Part shown: piece after piece, positions 49,176-57,499 of the stretch
Layout of the letters: each line of letters opens with the position of its first letter
Position numbering within the stretch: the stretch's first letter is position 1
The notes under the pieces: generated by a model
The model's database searches: none
The model's input: only the letters and a program-made list of their open reading frames with translations
Told to the model about the DNA's origin: nothing
Translations under genes and position numbers: made by a program
Assembly: GCA_035275065.1 (NCBI GenBank)
Contig: DATENM010000001.1
Coordinates: 1-64,000 of the forward strand
Length of the DNA stretch: 64,000 nt
Direction: 5' to 3'
From: Blastocatellia bacterium
GTDB lineage: Bacteria > Acidobacteriota > Blastocatellia > UBA7656

Positions 49176-49574
49176 CTACGAGTACGGTTTGAGCGGCAGC
49201 AACTCCGTTATCTTCATCTTGTACGGCCGTTCTAGCGTGCCGACTATAGCCTCCGCTTCCAAGCTAAAGTCGCTGATTATCTCCCTGCACCTGCCGCAAG
49301 GAACAAGCAATTTGTAGTTGCCTCTGCCGTCGCTCGTGACGGCGACGATCACGGCGATATCCCGGCAGCCGCCGCTCACCATGCAGCAGATGGCCGCCAC
49401 CTCGCCGCAAATGCCGACGTTACCGACATCGGCTTCTATGTGGATGCCTGTGAAGATTTGCCCCGAAGCCGTTCGTAGGGCGGCCGCGACCTCATGGACG
49501 CCCTCAAGGTGCAATCTATCGGCTGTGCGTTTCGCTTCCTGAATCAAATCGTAATCCTGTCTTGTAAGTTCCAT
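49176..49574 (-). CDS. Cytidine deaminase-like protein
   Basis: This 132-aa zinc deaminase has the motifs VGICGEVAAI (the family C/H-A-E, here C-G-E) and VPCGRCREII (PCxxC). The pattern is of the CDA/blasticidin-S-deaminase group. The zinc site is complete with Cys, Glu and two Cys. The Ala to Gly change beside the catalytic Glu is mildly unusual. Substrate could be cytidine, deoxycytidine or a nucleoside antibiotic. It sits at the trailer end of the CRISPR array, same strand. Confidence 0.75.
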   Translation of the reverse strand: MELTRQDYDLIQEAKRTADRLHLEGVHEVAAALRTASGQIFTGIHIEADVGNVGICGEVAAICCMVSGGCRDIAVIVAVTSDGRGNYKLLVPCGRCREIISDFSLEAEAIVGTLERPYKMKITELLPLKPYS

Positions 49575-49643
49575 AGCCTCTGACTCACGTCCCCCACCCG
49601 CGAAGCCGCCGAACTAGAAATTAGATATAGCCTCACAGCGCTT

Positions 49644-52600
49644 GCGACCATCCCCGTCCCGCTTCATCAGCAGGGTGAACCGCTCCCAACTCAGCCAGCA
49701 TCTTGTCAATATGTTCGTTGTTTCAATCCACGCCCTGCTTCATCAGCAGGGCGAACCCGACATCGCTGCCGCGTGGCAAATCGTCATAGAACTGTTTCAA
49801 TCCACGCCCTGCTTCATCAGCTGGGCGAACGGGCTGGCGGGGCGCTGCAAATAGGTTTGCTCATAGTTTCAATCCACGCCCTGCTTCATCAGCAGGGCGA
49901 ACACGGCGCGGATCAGTTCAATCATCGCAGATTGCTGGTTTCAATCCACGCCCTGCTTCATCAGCAGGGCGAACCGCGGCCCTTATCGCTGGCTTCCTTA
50001 CTCGCTCGATGTTTCAATCCACGCCCTGCTTCATCAGCAGGGCGAACAATCCTACGGCTGGCCGTTAGCGTTCGCCGTGCAAGTTTCAATCCACGCCCTG
50101 CTTCATCAGCAGGGCGAACACCATCGTCGGCGTTACGTGGAACCCACAGGAATGGTTTCAATCCACGCCCTGCTTCATCAGCAGGGCGAACCTTGATGAG
50201 ATTCTCAAGGTCATAGGATATACATAGTTTCAATCCACGCCCTGCTTCATCAGCAGGGCGAACCCACGGGCGCGCCTTTGCTGAGACCGTCAGGAAAGTT
50301 TCAATCCACGCCCTGCTTCATCAGCAGGGCGAACTGAGGCTCCGTCACCCGCATAAAAACTTCACCTTGTAGTTTCAATCCACGCCCTGCTTCATCAGCA
50401 GGGCGAACGCAGGCGGTCTGGACTCACCCGCAGAAGGTGAGAAAGTTTCAATCCACGCCCTGCTTCATCAGCAGGGCGAACACTAGCACGTTGGCACGCC
50501 GTGCCGCTTCTGCTCGTTTCAATCCACGCCCTGCTTCATCAGCAGGGCGAGCCAGGGCAAATGGTACGTCATCAGCAAGACCAATGTGTTTCAATCCACG
50601 CCCTGCTTCATCAGCAGGGCGAACCGGCCAGTTTGCCGGCGTGGTCGTCTATGGCGGCGTTTCAATCCACGCCCTGCTTCATCAGCAGGGCGAACATCAG
50701 ATGGGCGAAGATTATGGCCATCAGACGCAGTTTCAATCCACGCCCTGCTTCATCAGCAGGGCGAACGCGTTTTTGCCGGATCATGATCCGGCATTTTTAC
50801 CGGTTTCAATCCACGCCCTGCTTCATCAGCAGGGCGAACCTCTTGGTGATGCGCAGGTAGCCCTGCAATTCGGCGTTGTTTCAATCCACGCCCTGCTTCA
50901 TCAGCAGGGCGAACGGCGAATGACGGCGGCTGAGTATGAGGCTGAGTGCAGTTTCAATCCACGCCCTGCTTCATCAGCAGGGCGAACATTGGCGAAGATG
51001 ATCGACGCATTTTTAGGCGATGTTTCAATCCACGCCCTGCTTCATCAGCAGGGCGAACTCGCGCTCTGCATTCGCAACTGCGCAGCAATCAGCGTTTCAA
51101 TCCACGCCCTGCTTCATCAGCAGGGCGAACGGGTGTGCCTTGCTCAGATCAGTGCCACAGTACTGTTTCAATCCACGCCCTGCTTCATCAGCAGGGCGAA
51201 CAGATCCACAACAGGGATGCCGCTCTCGACGTTGCCGTTTCAATCCACGCCCTGCTTCATCAGCAGGGCGAACCTTCTTCCGTGCCGCGCCAGGCGAGGA
51301 ATTCAACATCGTTTCAATCCACGCCCTGCTTCATCAGCAGGGCGAACTCACCAGATTGGGCAACTGCCAGGCACTCAAGCGGTTTCAATCCACGCCCTGC
51401 TTCATCAGCAGGGCGAACACGATTGATTCGCCGTCTTCATCCAGCACGATCAGTTTCAATCCACGCCCTGCTTCATCAGCAGGGCGAACGCGCACAGCTT
51501 CCCGCGGTCGCGCTGGGAGGTGTCAGGTTTCAATCCACGCCCTGCTTCATCAGCAGGGCGAACGGGAGCTGGTCTACCGCTTCCGCCGCCAAATCGTTGT
51601 TTCAATCCACGCCCTGCTTCATCAGCAGGGCGAACAAAATATCCTTTGACAGAGCGGGGGCGATGACGTAGTTTCAATCCACGCCCTGCTTCATCAGCAG
51701 GGCGAACCTTTGATTTTCGTGCGCTCCCATCCGTCCTGCATGTTTCAATCCACGCCCTGCTTCATCAGCAGGGCGAACACGTGTGATGCCATCGCTTCTG
51801 AGAGCCGAGTATGTTTCAATCCACGCCCTGCTTCATCAGCAGGGCGAACCTATCATCCGTTGGACGCATTTTCTTTTTGCCGCCGTTTCAATCCACGCCC
51901 TGCTTCATCAGCAGGGCGAACACACCGCGATGGCTAAAGAATACGAAGCCAGAGTTGTTTCAATCCACGCCCTGCTTCATCAGCAGGGCGAACCACTTTC
52001 ACTCAGCGTGACAATGACGTGCTTGCTGCCGTTTCAATCCACGCCCTGCTTCATCAGCAGGGCGAACTTTCGGACGAAGTAATCAGAGCGCGCGGCTATA
52101 GGTTTCAATCCACGCCCTGCTTCATCAGCAGGGCGAACTCGCTCGGATGCATCGGCTCGACGGTCTCCAGCGAGTTTCAATCCACGCCCTGCTTCATCAG
52201 CAGGGCGAACTCAGCCATGCTTGCCTTTCACCCGCGCTTGATTAGTTTCAATCCACGCCCTGCTTCATCAGCAGGGCGAACCAGCATGTCGGCGGCGTCC
52301 TCGTCGCTCAATACCATGTTTCAATCCACGCCCTGCTTCATCAGCAGGGCGAACTCGCGCCGACGATCACGCGCGAGTTTGAAAAGTTCATTGTTTCAAT
52401 CCACGCCCTGCTTCATCAGCAGGGCGAACCTGGCAGCGCCCGCGCACATAGGTGGCGAGTTTCAGTTTCAATCCACGCCCTGCTTCATCAGCAGGGCGAA
52501 CATCCAGCCACGTGCATAGCATCGGCTATGACGCTGTTTCAATCCACGCCCTGCTTCATCAGCAGGGCGAACAGTCTTTCCGGAGCCCGACCCCGCGACC

Positions 52601-53505
52601 AACGAGGTGTTTCAATCCACGCCCTGCTTCATCAGCAGGGCGAACCTGACCAGTTGGCGGCATTGAAAGCCCTCTCCGACGTTTCAATCCACGCCCTGCT
52701 TCATCAGCAGGGCGAACCCATCTTAGAGCTAGGGGCCTTCGACGTGGAAGATTGGTTTCAATCCACGCCCTGCTTCATCAGCAGGGCGAACGCGAGCTGG
52801 TCTGCGCGACCCGCCCCACCAAGCGAGTTTCAATCCACGCCCTGCTTCATCAGCAGGGCGAACTTTTAGGGAAGGTGGTCGAGCTTCCAGATATAGGTTT
52901 CAATCCACGCCCTGCTTCATCAGCAGGGCGAACTCGGCGCAACGGGTAGTAGCGCATGAAAGCTGAAGTTTCAATCCACGCCCTGCTTCATCAGCAGGGC
53001 GAACTTGTCTGCCGCCACCGCACCTGCTTATGGAGAATTGTTTCAATCCACGCCCTGCTTCATCAGCAGGGCGAACACGCCGCGTTTGCTGCTTGCTGGC
53101 AGAACACATGGGTTTCAATCCACGCCCTGCTTCATCAGCAGGGCGAACTGCTCATCTGATTTGATAACCGAAGCGGTTGCAATGTTTCAATCCACGCCCT
53201 GCTTCATCAGCAGGGCGAACCATTACTTCTTCTTGCTTCAGGACTGCATTTCTGTTTCAATCCACGCCCTGCTTCATCAGCAGGGCGAACCCACTTTCTC
53301 TTCTTCAAGCATCCATTGGCGAAATGTTTCAATCCACGCCCTGCTTCATCAGCAGGGCGAACCGATAGTCATGGGCTACGCCTACTATGAATTTGAAGTT
53401 TCAATCCACGCCCTGCTTCATCAGCAGGGCGAACTTGCGGTGGCCGCTCATTTCGACTTTCTCAACATGTTTCAATCCACGCCCTGCTTCATCAGCAGGG
53501 CGAAC
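49644..53505 (-). CRISPR. Type I-C CRISPR array, 54 repeats and 53 spacers
   Basis: I counted 54 repeats of 37 bases, with spacers of 33-39 bases. On the plus strand the repeat starts GTTTCAATCCACGCC and ends GGGCGAAC. Read on the minus strand it ends GTGGATTGAAAC, the classic type I-C 3' handle, with a 9-bp stem (CGCCCTGCT / AGCAGGGCG) and GATGA loop. Transcription is therefore on the minus strand, as for cas. Decayed repeats lie at the left: 49644-49680 has many changes, 49794-49830 one, 50516-50552 one. That places the leader at the right (53506-53738), next to cas2. Confidence 0.98.
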
Positions 53506-53767
53506 TGTCGAGGATTTATCTATCTTCTTTCCACGACTTTGTGTGACTCCCGGCGCGAACCTCGAACCTTCCACTATGTTTTACATTGGATAGATGTGAC
53601 CCGCCCTCCCAGACCTTAGTGTCTGCAATAGTTGCCGGTATCGCGAAACCTCCCGCCTTTGATCGCCACTCCAGGTTCGCGCACGTGTCACCGCACCTAC
53701 CCACTATTCACCTCCTCCCAGTGTTTTCATCCTTAATTTTATAGAATCAGCGGCTCTTCCAAATCAA
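53506..53767 (-). promoter_or_regulatory. CRISPR leader and candidate array promoter
   Basis: A 233-base non-coding stretch between cas2 and the first repeat. A minus-strand promoter candidate has TTGATT (53762-53767), an 18-base spacer and TATAAA (53738-53743), so it overlaps the cas2 3' end. The leader holds GCGCGAACC and GTTCGCGCC motifs that echo the repeat's terminal GTTCGCC and may be integration signals. No open frame. Confidence 0.5.
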
Positions 53768-54023
53768 TCGGCTTCTTTACGCCATGGTGCTCAATCGCCA
53801 CATCGGCATCCAGGAAATAGAAGCGCAACGAATCTTCCCGCTCATTGATCTCTCCAAGCAGCCGCTCGCGCAACAAGGCCCAGTACTGACTGCTGACGCG
53901 GCACTCGAACACCGAATTCTGCACGCGCTGGCCATAATCCTTGCACGCCTGCGCCATCCGCCGCAGCCGTCGCGCTCCGCCTTTCTCACTCGTCGCCACA
54001 TCATAAGTGATTAGCACCAGCAT
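53739..54023 (-). CDS. cas2: CRISPR-associated Cas2
   Basis: This 94-aa protein is the dimeric partner that bridges Cas1 dimers during spacer integration. The ferredoxin-like start MLVLITYDVATSEKGGARRL has the conserved Asp. The segment RVQNSVFECRVSSQYW and the I-C type ending (VAIEHHGVKKPIDLEEPLIL) are typical. It starts 18 bases after cas1. Confidence 0.96.
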   Translation of the reverse strand: MLVLITYDVATSEKGGARRLRRMAQACKDYGQRVQNSVFECRVSSQYWALLRERLLGEINEREDSLRFYFLDADVAIEHHGVKKPIDLEEPLIL

Positions 54024-54041
54024 GGCTTCCCTCTCCCACGC

Positions 54042-55106
54042 TCAGCGCAATACGCACGGCAAGTATTCCGGCAGGTCGCCGCGCAGGTGTCGCGCCAGGA
54101 TGCGCGCCTGGGCCAGCATCAACTGGCCGACGCGAAATTCTTGATTGAGCAACGGATGATTCACCGTCTCCTGCTTGCGCGCCTGGTAAGCGGCAATCAC
54201 GGCCTTGCGCCCGGCGGCAGTGAATTCGACGGCGCCGCCTTCGCGCTCGTTGAAATCAGTCGGCCCCACCTGACGGCGATTGATCAGGGTGATCGCCAAT
54301 CGGTCGGCGATCAGCGGGCGAAACTCTTCCATCAGATCGAGCGCCAGTCCCGGTCGGTTTGGGCGGTCGGCGTGCAAGTAGCCGACGAACGGGTCCAGCC
54401 CCACTGCCACTAGCGCCGCCATGCAATCGTGCCGCAACAGCGCGTACAAAAACGACAGCAGACAATTGATGCGGTCGCGCGGAGGCCGTCGCGTGCGCTT
54501 CGTAAAGGCGAACGCCTCGCGCTGCTGTTTCAAGTGCAGGGCGAAGACTTCAAAGTAGAGCGCCGCCGCCTGCCCTTCAAAGCCGCGTATCCGATCCACC
54601 ATGCCGCTTGATGGCTCATCTTCCGACGGCGTATCGAGCGCGCCTGAAAGCCGGCCAAGCAACCGCGATAGCTCGGCGGCGCAGCGCTGCAAGCGCTCGT
54701 CTTCTTCCGGCGACGGGTTCTCGCGCGCCGAGCGCAGCAGGCTCTGCCGGGCGTTTTGCAGCTTCCCGGCGACCACCTGCCGCGCCACCAGCGCCGTCGC
54801 GCCCGGGTTATCGGCAGCCCGGTGCTGCGCCCGCCGCAAGCTGACGCTGGTCGCCGGCACGCCCTCCCAGCGGCCCAGCAGATAGCCCGCCTCGCTGAAG
54901 TAATTGACCGCGACGCCGTGCTCCCAGCAGAGATGCAAAGCCGCCGGGCTGAATGCCGCCTGCCCGAAGACACAGACCGATTCCAGGTGATGAATCGGCA
55001 CCGCCAGCTTCAATTCCTTCTCGACCTCGACGCGTAGGTTGAGATGATCGCGCGCCACGTAGGCCCCGGCAACCGTCAGGTAGAGGGTGTTCTGTTTGAT
55101 CTCCAT
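54042..55106 (-). CDS. cas1: CRISPR-associated Cas1 (I-C)
   Basis: This is the integrase of spacer acquisition. The metal-ligand residues are likely the Glu in GFEGQAAALYFEVFAL (near 190), His in VGLDPFVGYLHADRPNRPGLALDLMEEFR and its Asp/Glu. Length is 354 aa. ATG 55106 has GGAGG in front of it (55112-55116); the longer TTG frame is not needed. Base composition is GC-rich (41 of 60 in the sampled line 54661-54720), unlike the interference genes. Confidence 0.96.
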   Translation of the reverse strand: MEIKQNTLYLTVAGAYVARDHLNLRVEVEKELKLAVPIHHLESVCVFGQAAFSPAALHLCWEHGVAVNYFSEAGYLLGRWEGVPATSVSLRRAQHRAADNPGATALVARQVVAGKLQNARQSLLRSARENPSPEEDERLQRCAAELSRLLGRLSGALDTPSEDEPSSGMVDRIRGFEGQAAALYFEVFALHLKQQREAFAFTKRTRRPPRDRINCLLSFLYALLRHDCMAALVAVGLDPFVGYLHADRPNRPGLALDLMEEFRPLIADRLAITLINRRQVGPTDFNEREGGAVEFTAAGRKAVIAAYQARKQETVNHPLLNQEFRVGQLMLAQARILARHLRGDLPEYLPCVLR

Positions 55107-55117
55107 TGTGCCTCCGT

Positions 55118-55747
55118 TCAATCCGACCAGAGCAATTGTTGATAAGCGCCAGACGGGTCAGCGCCCGCTTCGCCGGTCAGTTCCGGCAGACAGACCGCCC
55201 TGAGCGAGCAGCCATCGCAGCGCGGCTGGAGCCGCGCCGCCGGCACGCGGCCTTCAGCCAGCAAGCGGCGCACGGCGTGGATGGTCTTCTGCGTTTCTTC
55301 GCGCAAGCGCCAGTCGAAGAGGACTTCGCGGCGGCGACGGCTGGCGGCGTGATAGATGTAGCCCGCCGGCACTTCGCAAGCGAACATCTCTTCGAGACAG
55401 AGCGCTTGGGCGCAGAGCTGGATGTCGTCGTTATCGAAGCGCCGGCGCCGGCCTTTTTTGTACTCGACCGGCACCGGCAGGTCGTCGCGCAATTCGACGA
55501 TGTCGGCCTTGCCCGCAAGCCCATAGCGCGTCGAGTAGAGCGGCACGGCGCGCAGCACCGTCACCTCGCCGTCGGTCTCATAGCCCGGCTCGTCGGCGCG
55601 GTCGTGCAAGAGCGTGCCGACGACGGTGTGCTGGTTGTCGCTCCAAATGCCTTCGACGTGCATCAAGGCGCAGCGGCGCGGGCAGAAGACGTACTGATTG
55701 AGCGCCGAGATCAGCACCGTGCCGGGCTCGCCTGCGGTAGCGTCCAT
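55118..55747 (-). CDS. cas4: CRISPR-associated Cas4 exonuclease
   Basis: This Fe-S RecB-like nuclease trims prespacers and helps select PAM and orientation with Cas1. The first Cys pair is in FCPRRCALMH, nuclease residues are in TVVGTLLHDRAD, a DIVELRDD strand and PVEYKKGRRR (Lys), and the C-terminal cluster is CDGCSLRAVC. Length is 209 aa. Twelve bases separate it from the small unknown gene upstream. Confidence 0.95.
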   Translation of the reverse strand: MDATAGEPGTVLISALNQYVFCPRRCALMHVEGIWSDNQHTVVGTLLHDRADEPGYETDGEVTVLRAVPLYSTRYGLAGKADIVELRDDLPVPVEYKKGRRRRFDNDDIQLCAQALCLEEMFACEVPAGYIYHAASRRRREVLFDWRLREETQKTIHAVRRLLAEGRVPAARLQPRCDGCSLRAVCLPELTGEAGADPSGAYQQLLWSD

Positions 55748-55759
55748 ATGGCTTTTACC

Positions 55760-56083
55760 TCATGGGACAAGGGCCGGGTTTTCCGGGCTTGGCGTCTTGC
55801 GCCGCTGTTTGCGAGTGACGTTGCTGTCGCCGCGCACGACAGTGGTGACCACCCAGTTGTGGCGCATCCGGTCAAAGACGACGAAGGCGCGAAACTCGAA
55901 TGGGAACGGTCGCCGCGTGCGAATGCGCAACGTCCCGCCATCCGGCAGCAGCTTGACATTTACGGACTGCCGGATGCCTTCGCCGATGAAGAAGCGCGAC
56001 CGCGCCTCGCTCATCAATGCGATGCGTTGCTGGAACTGCTCGACGGCGTGCGGCGAGATAAACAACTCATCAAGTTCCGGCAT
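55760..56083 (-). CDS. Unknown 107-aa protein embedded in the cas operon
   Basis: I do not recognise this as a standard I-C component. ATG 56083 lies two bases after the cas7 TAA, so translation is probably coupled, and cas4 starts 12 bases past its stop. Visible features: N-terminal SPHAVEQFQQRI, a middle part with beta-strand pattern (GGTLRIRTRRPFPFEFRAFVVFD), then WVVTTVVRGD and a basic, Pro-rich tail. The HAxxxFxxRI start and final V-T-V strand are reminiscent of small RelE/DUF4258-like proteins (BECR-type fold), but that is a weak resemblance. A longer frame to 56149 overlaps cas7 and is not preferred. Confidence 0.75.
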   Translation of the reverse strand: MPELDELFISPHAVEQFQQRIALMSEARSRFFIGEGIRQSVNVKLLPDGGTLRIRTRRPFPFEFRAFVVFDRMRHNWVVTTVVRGDSNVTRKQRRKTPSPENPALVP

Positions 56084-56085
56084 GT

Positions 56086-57033
56086 TTAGTCCTCGTGTCG
56101 TTTGTTCAGCTTTACGCCGTTTGGCAATGGCGTATTGTCCCATTCGCAAGTCACTTTGTAGTCGTCGAATGACTGGGGGAATTCGCGGCCTTCTTTCAAG
56201 CTCACTTTAATTCCCTCAAACAGTTTGTGGGCATGCGCGCAGCCGAGCCGCGCTTCGCGCTTGTTCTGCTCGGCATTGTTTGGCCCCTGTGTACCGATAT
56301 GCTCGAAGTCGTATAGTCCGCGCACGACCATCTCGCCGCGCGCCGCCGAACGGTCATGCTCGAACATTTGCAATAGCGCTTCAAAGAGCAGCTTGAGATC
56401 ATCGTCAGTAAATCCCGTGCGCTCGGCGAATGCGGGCGAGACATAACCCTTCGCCGCATAGAGCGCGTAAGGAACGATGTGCTTATTGCCCATCGTACGT
56501 TCTTTCGCGCGATCTTCTTCCTTTGTAACGGCGCAACGTGTGATGCTTATTTCGAGCGCATTTATTGAATGGAAAGACTGACCGAAAGTGAACTGCACTG
56601 GACCACGCACTTGTCCAAAAGCAGAGCCTTTCATTGGTTTTTCACCAGTGGAGATTACCGCTCCTAAAGCACGAATGTCATAGTACTCGCGGCACAACCA
56701 TTTCATTGCTGCTTCAGCTTTACGCTCGTCTGTGACCTGAGTACCGATTTGGCCTTCAGCCTTTTTCACGCCCTCATTGATGCGCTCATTTAACACTGCA
56801 CCCTGCTGGACGAAAATGTTGTAGCCATTGGCTTGTTCGTCCTCGCGTGCGGGGGCGAACTCCGTAATGTAGTTTCTGACTTTGCGTTTCAAGCAAACGT
56901 CCGAAACGATGCCGCGATTAGTATTCGGATCAAGGCGCGGCATATTGCCTGCATCCGGGTCGCCGTTGGGGTTGCCATTGGTGACTTCAAACAGCAGTAG
57001 AAAATCGTGGCGATTGGTCAGGGCGCTAGTCAT
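56086..57033 (-). CDS. cas7: Cas7 backbone protein (Csd2, type I-C)
   Basis: Seven copies form the crRNA-binding backbone of the I-C Cascade. The N-terminus DFLLLFEVTNGNPNGDPDAG and VSDVCLKRKVRNYI (palm RRM) are diagnostic of Csd2. GQVRGPVQFTFGQSFHSI and MGNKHIVPYALY follow. Length is 315 aa. The start overlaps the cas8c end by eight bases, and the stop is almost fused to the next small gene. Confidence 0.96.
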   Translation of the reverse strand: MTSALTNRHDFLLLFEVTNGNPNGDPDAGNMPRLDPNTNRGIVSDVCLKRKVRNYITEFAPAREDEQANGYNIFVQQGAVLNERINEGVKKAEGQIGTQVTDERKAEAAMKWLCREYYDIRALGAVISTGEKPMKGSAFGQVRGPVQFTFGQSFHSINALEISITRCAVTKEEDRAKERTMGNKHIVPYALYAAKGYVSPAFAERTGFTDDDLKLLFEALLQMFEHDRSAARGEMVVRGLYDFEHIGTQGPNNAEQNKREARLGCAHAHKLFEGIKVSLKEGREFPQSFDDYKVTCEWDNTPLPNGVKLNKRHED

Positions 57034-57499
57034 TAATGGATTCTCCTTTCATATCAGTCTGTTGGGTGGCGGTTTGTGCTTTCTTCGCTTCCAAGTACTC
57101 TTGTCTTCCAGCACGTTCAGCAGCTTTCTGTTGATAAAAGCCGAGCGCGAATCGCCCTTGTGCTTGCAAATTGAAAGAGCGTGGAAATTGCGGCGGCAAG
57201 TTTGGCTGCGGTTGTTTGAAAAGTTTCGCGATGTCCTCGATTTTCTTCTTCAAGGATTCAGCTTTAGCCTTGCCCCCATCGCTGCGTGATAACTTTTTCA
57301 AGTGGTGTTGATGCAACCGCCACAGAATGCCAAAGGCGCTATTCGGAGCAGAAGAGGCGGTGCCGTAATAACGCTCCACAACGCCTGCGCCTTCCAGCTT
57401 GTAATCGTGCGCGGCCATTTGTAGGTCATCGAAAATCGCCAACAGCCTGCCACAGTTGTAGGCAGGGTCATCGGTTTCGGAAATAATCGGATCGATCAT
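57026..57499 (-). CDS. cas11c: Cas11c small subunit from internal start in cas8c
   Basis: In-frame ATG 57499 is codon 500 of cas8c. AAGGAG lies nine bases upstream of it, inside the cas8c codons for Glu-Lys-Glu, a strong ribosome binding site for an internal position. The product would be 157 aa starting MIDPIISETDDPAYNCGRLL, with helical regions ending in a basic tail. Internal translation of a Cas11 subunit from cas8 is known for type I-C. The start used here is inferred from the Shine-Dalgarno only. Confidence 0.7.
   Translation of the reverse strand: MIDPIISETDDPAYNCGRLLAIFDDLQMAAHDYKLEGAGVVERYYGTASSAPNSAFGILWRLHQHHLKKLSRSDGGKAKAESLKKKIEDIAKLFKQPQPNLPPQFPRSFNLQAQGRFALGFYQQKAAERAGRQEYLEAKKAQTATQQTDMKGESIND

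Noticed and set aside
50437..51426. Long open frames across the CRISPR array with repeating FNPRPASSAGR, SIHALLHQQGE or QSTPCFISRAN
   Set aside because: They are translations of the 37-base repeat in three frames; spacers and repeats are non-coding.
49644..53505. Self-targeting spacers against this window
   Set aside because: No match noticed by eye for the spacers I compared; a full alignment was not possible.
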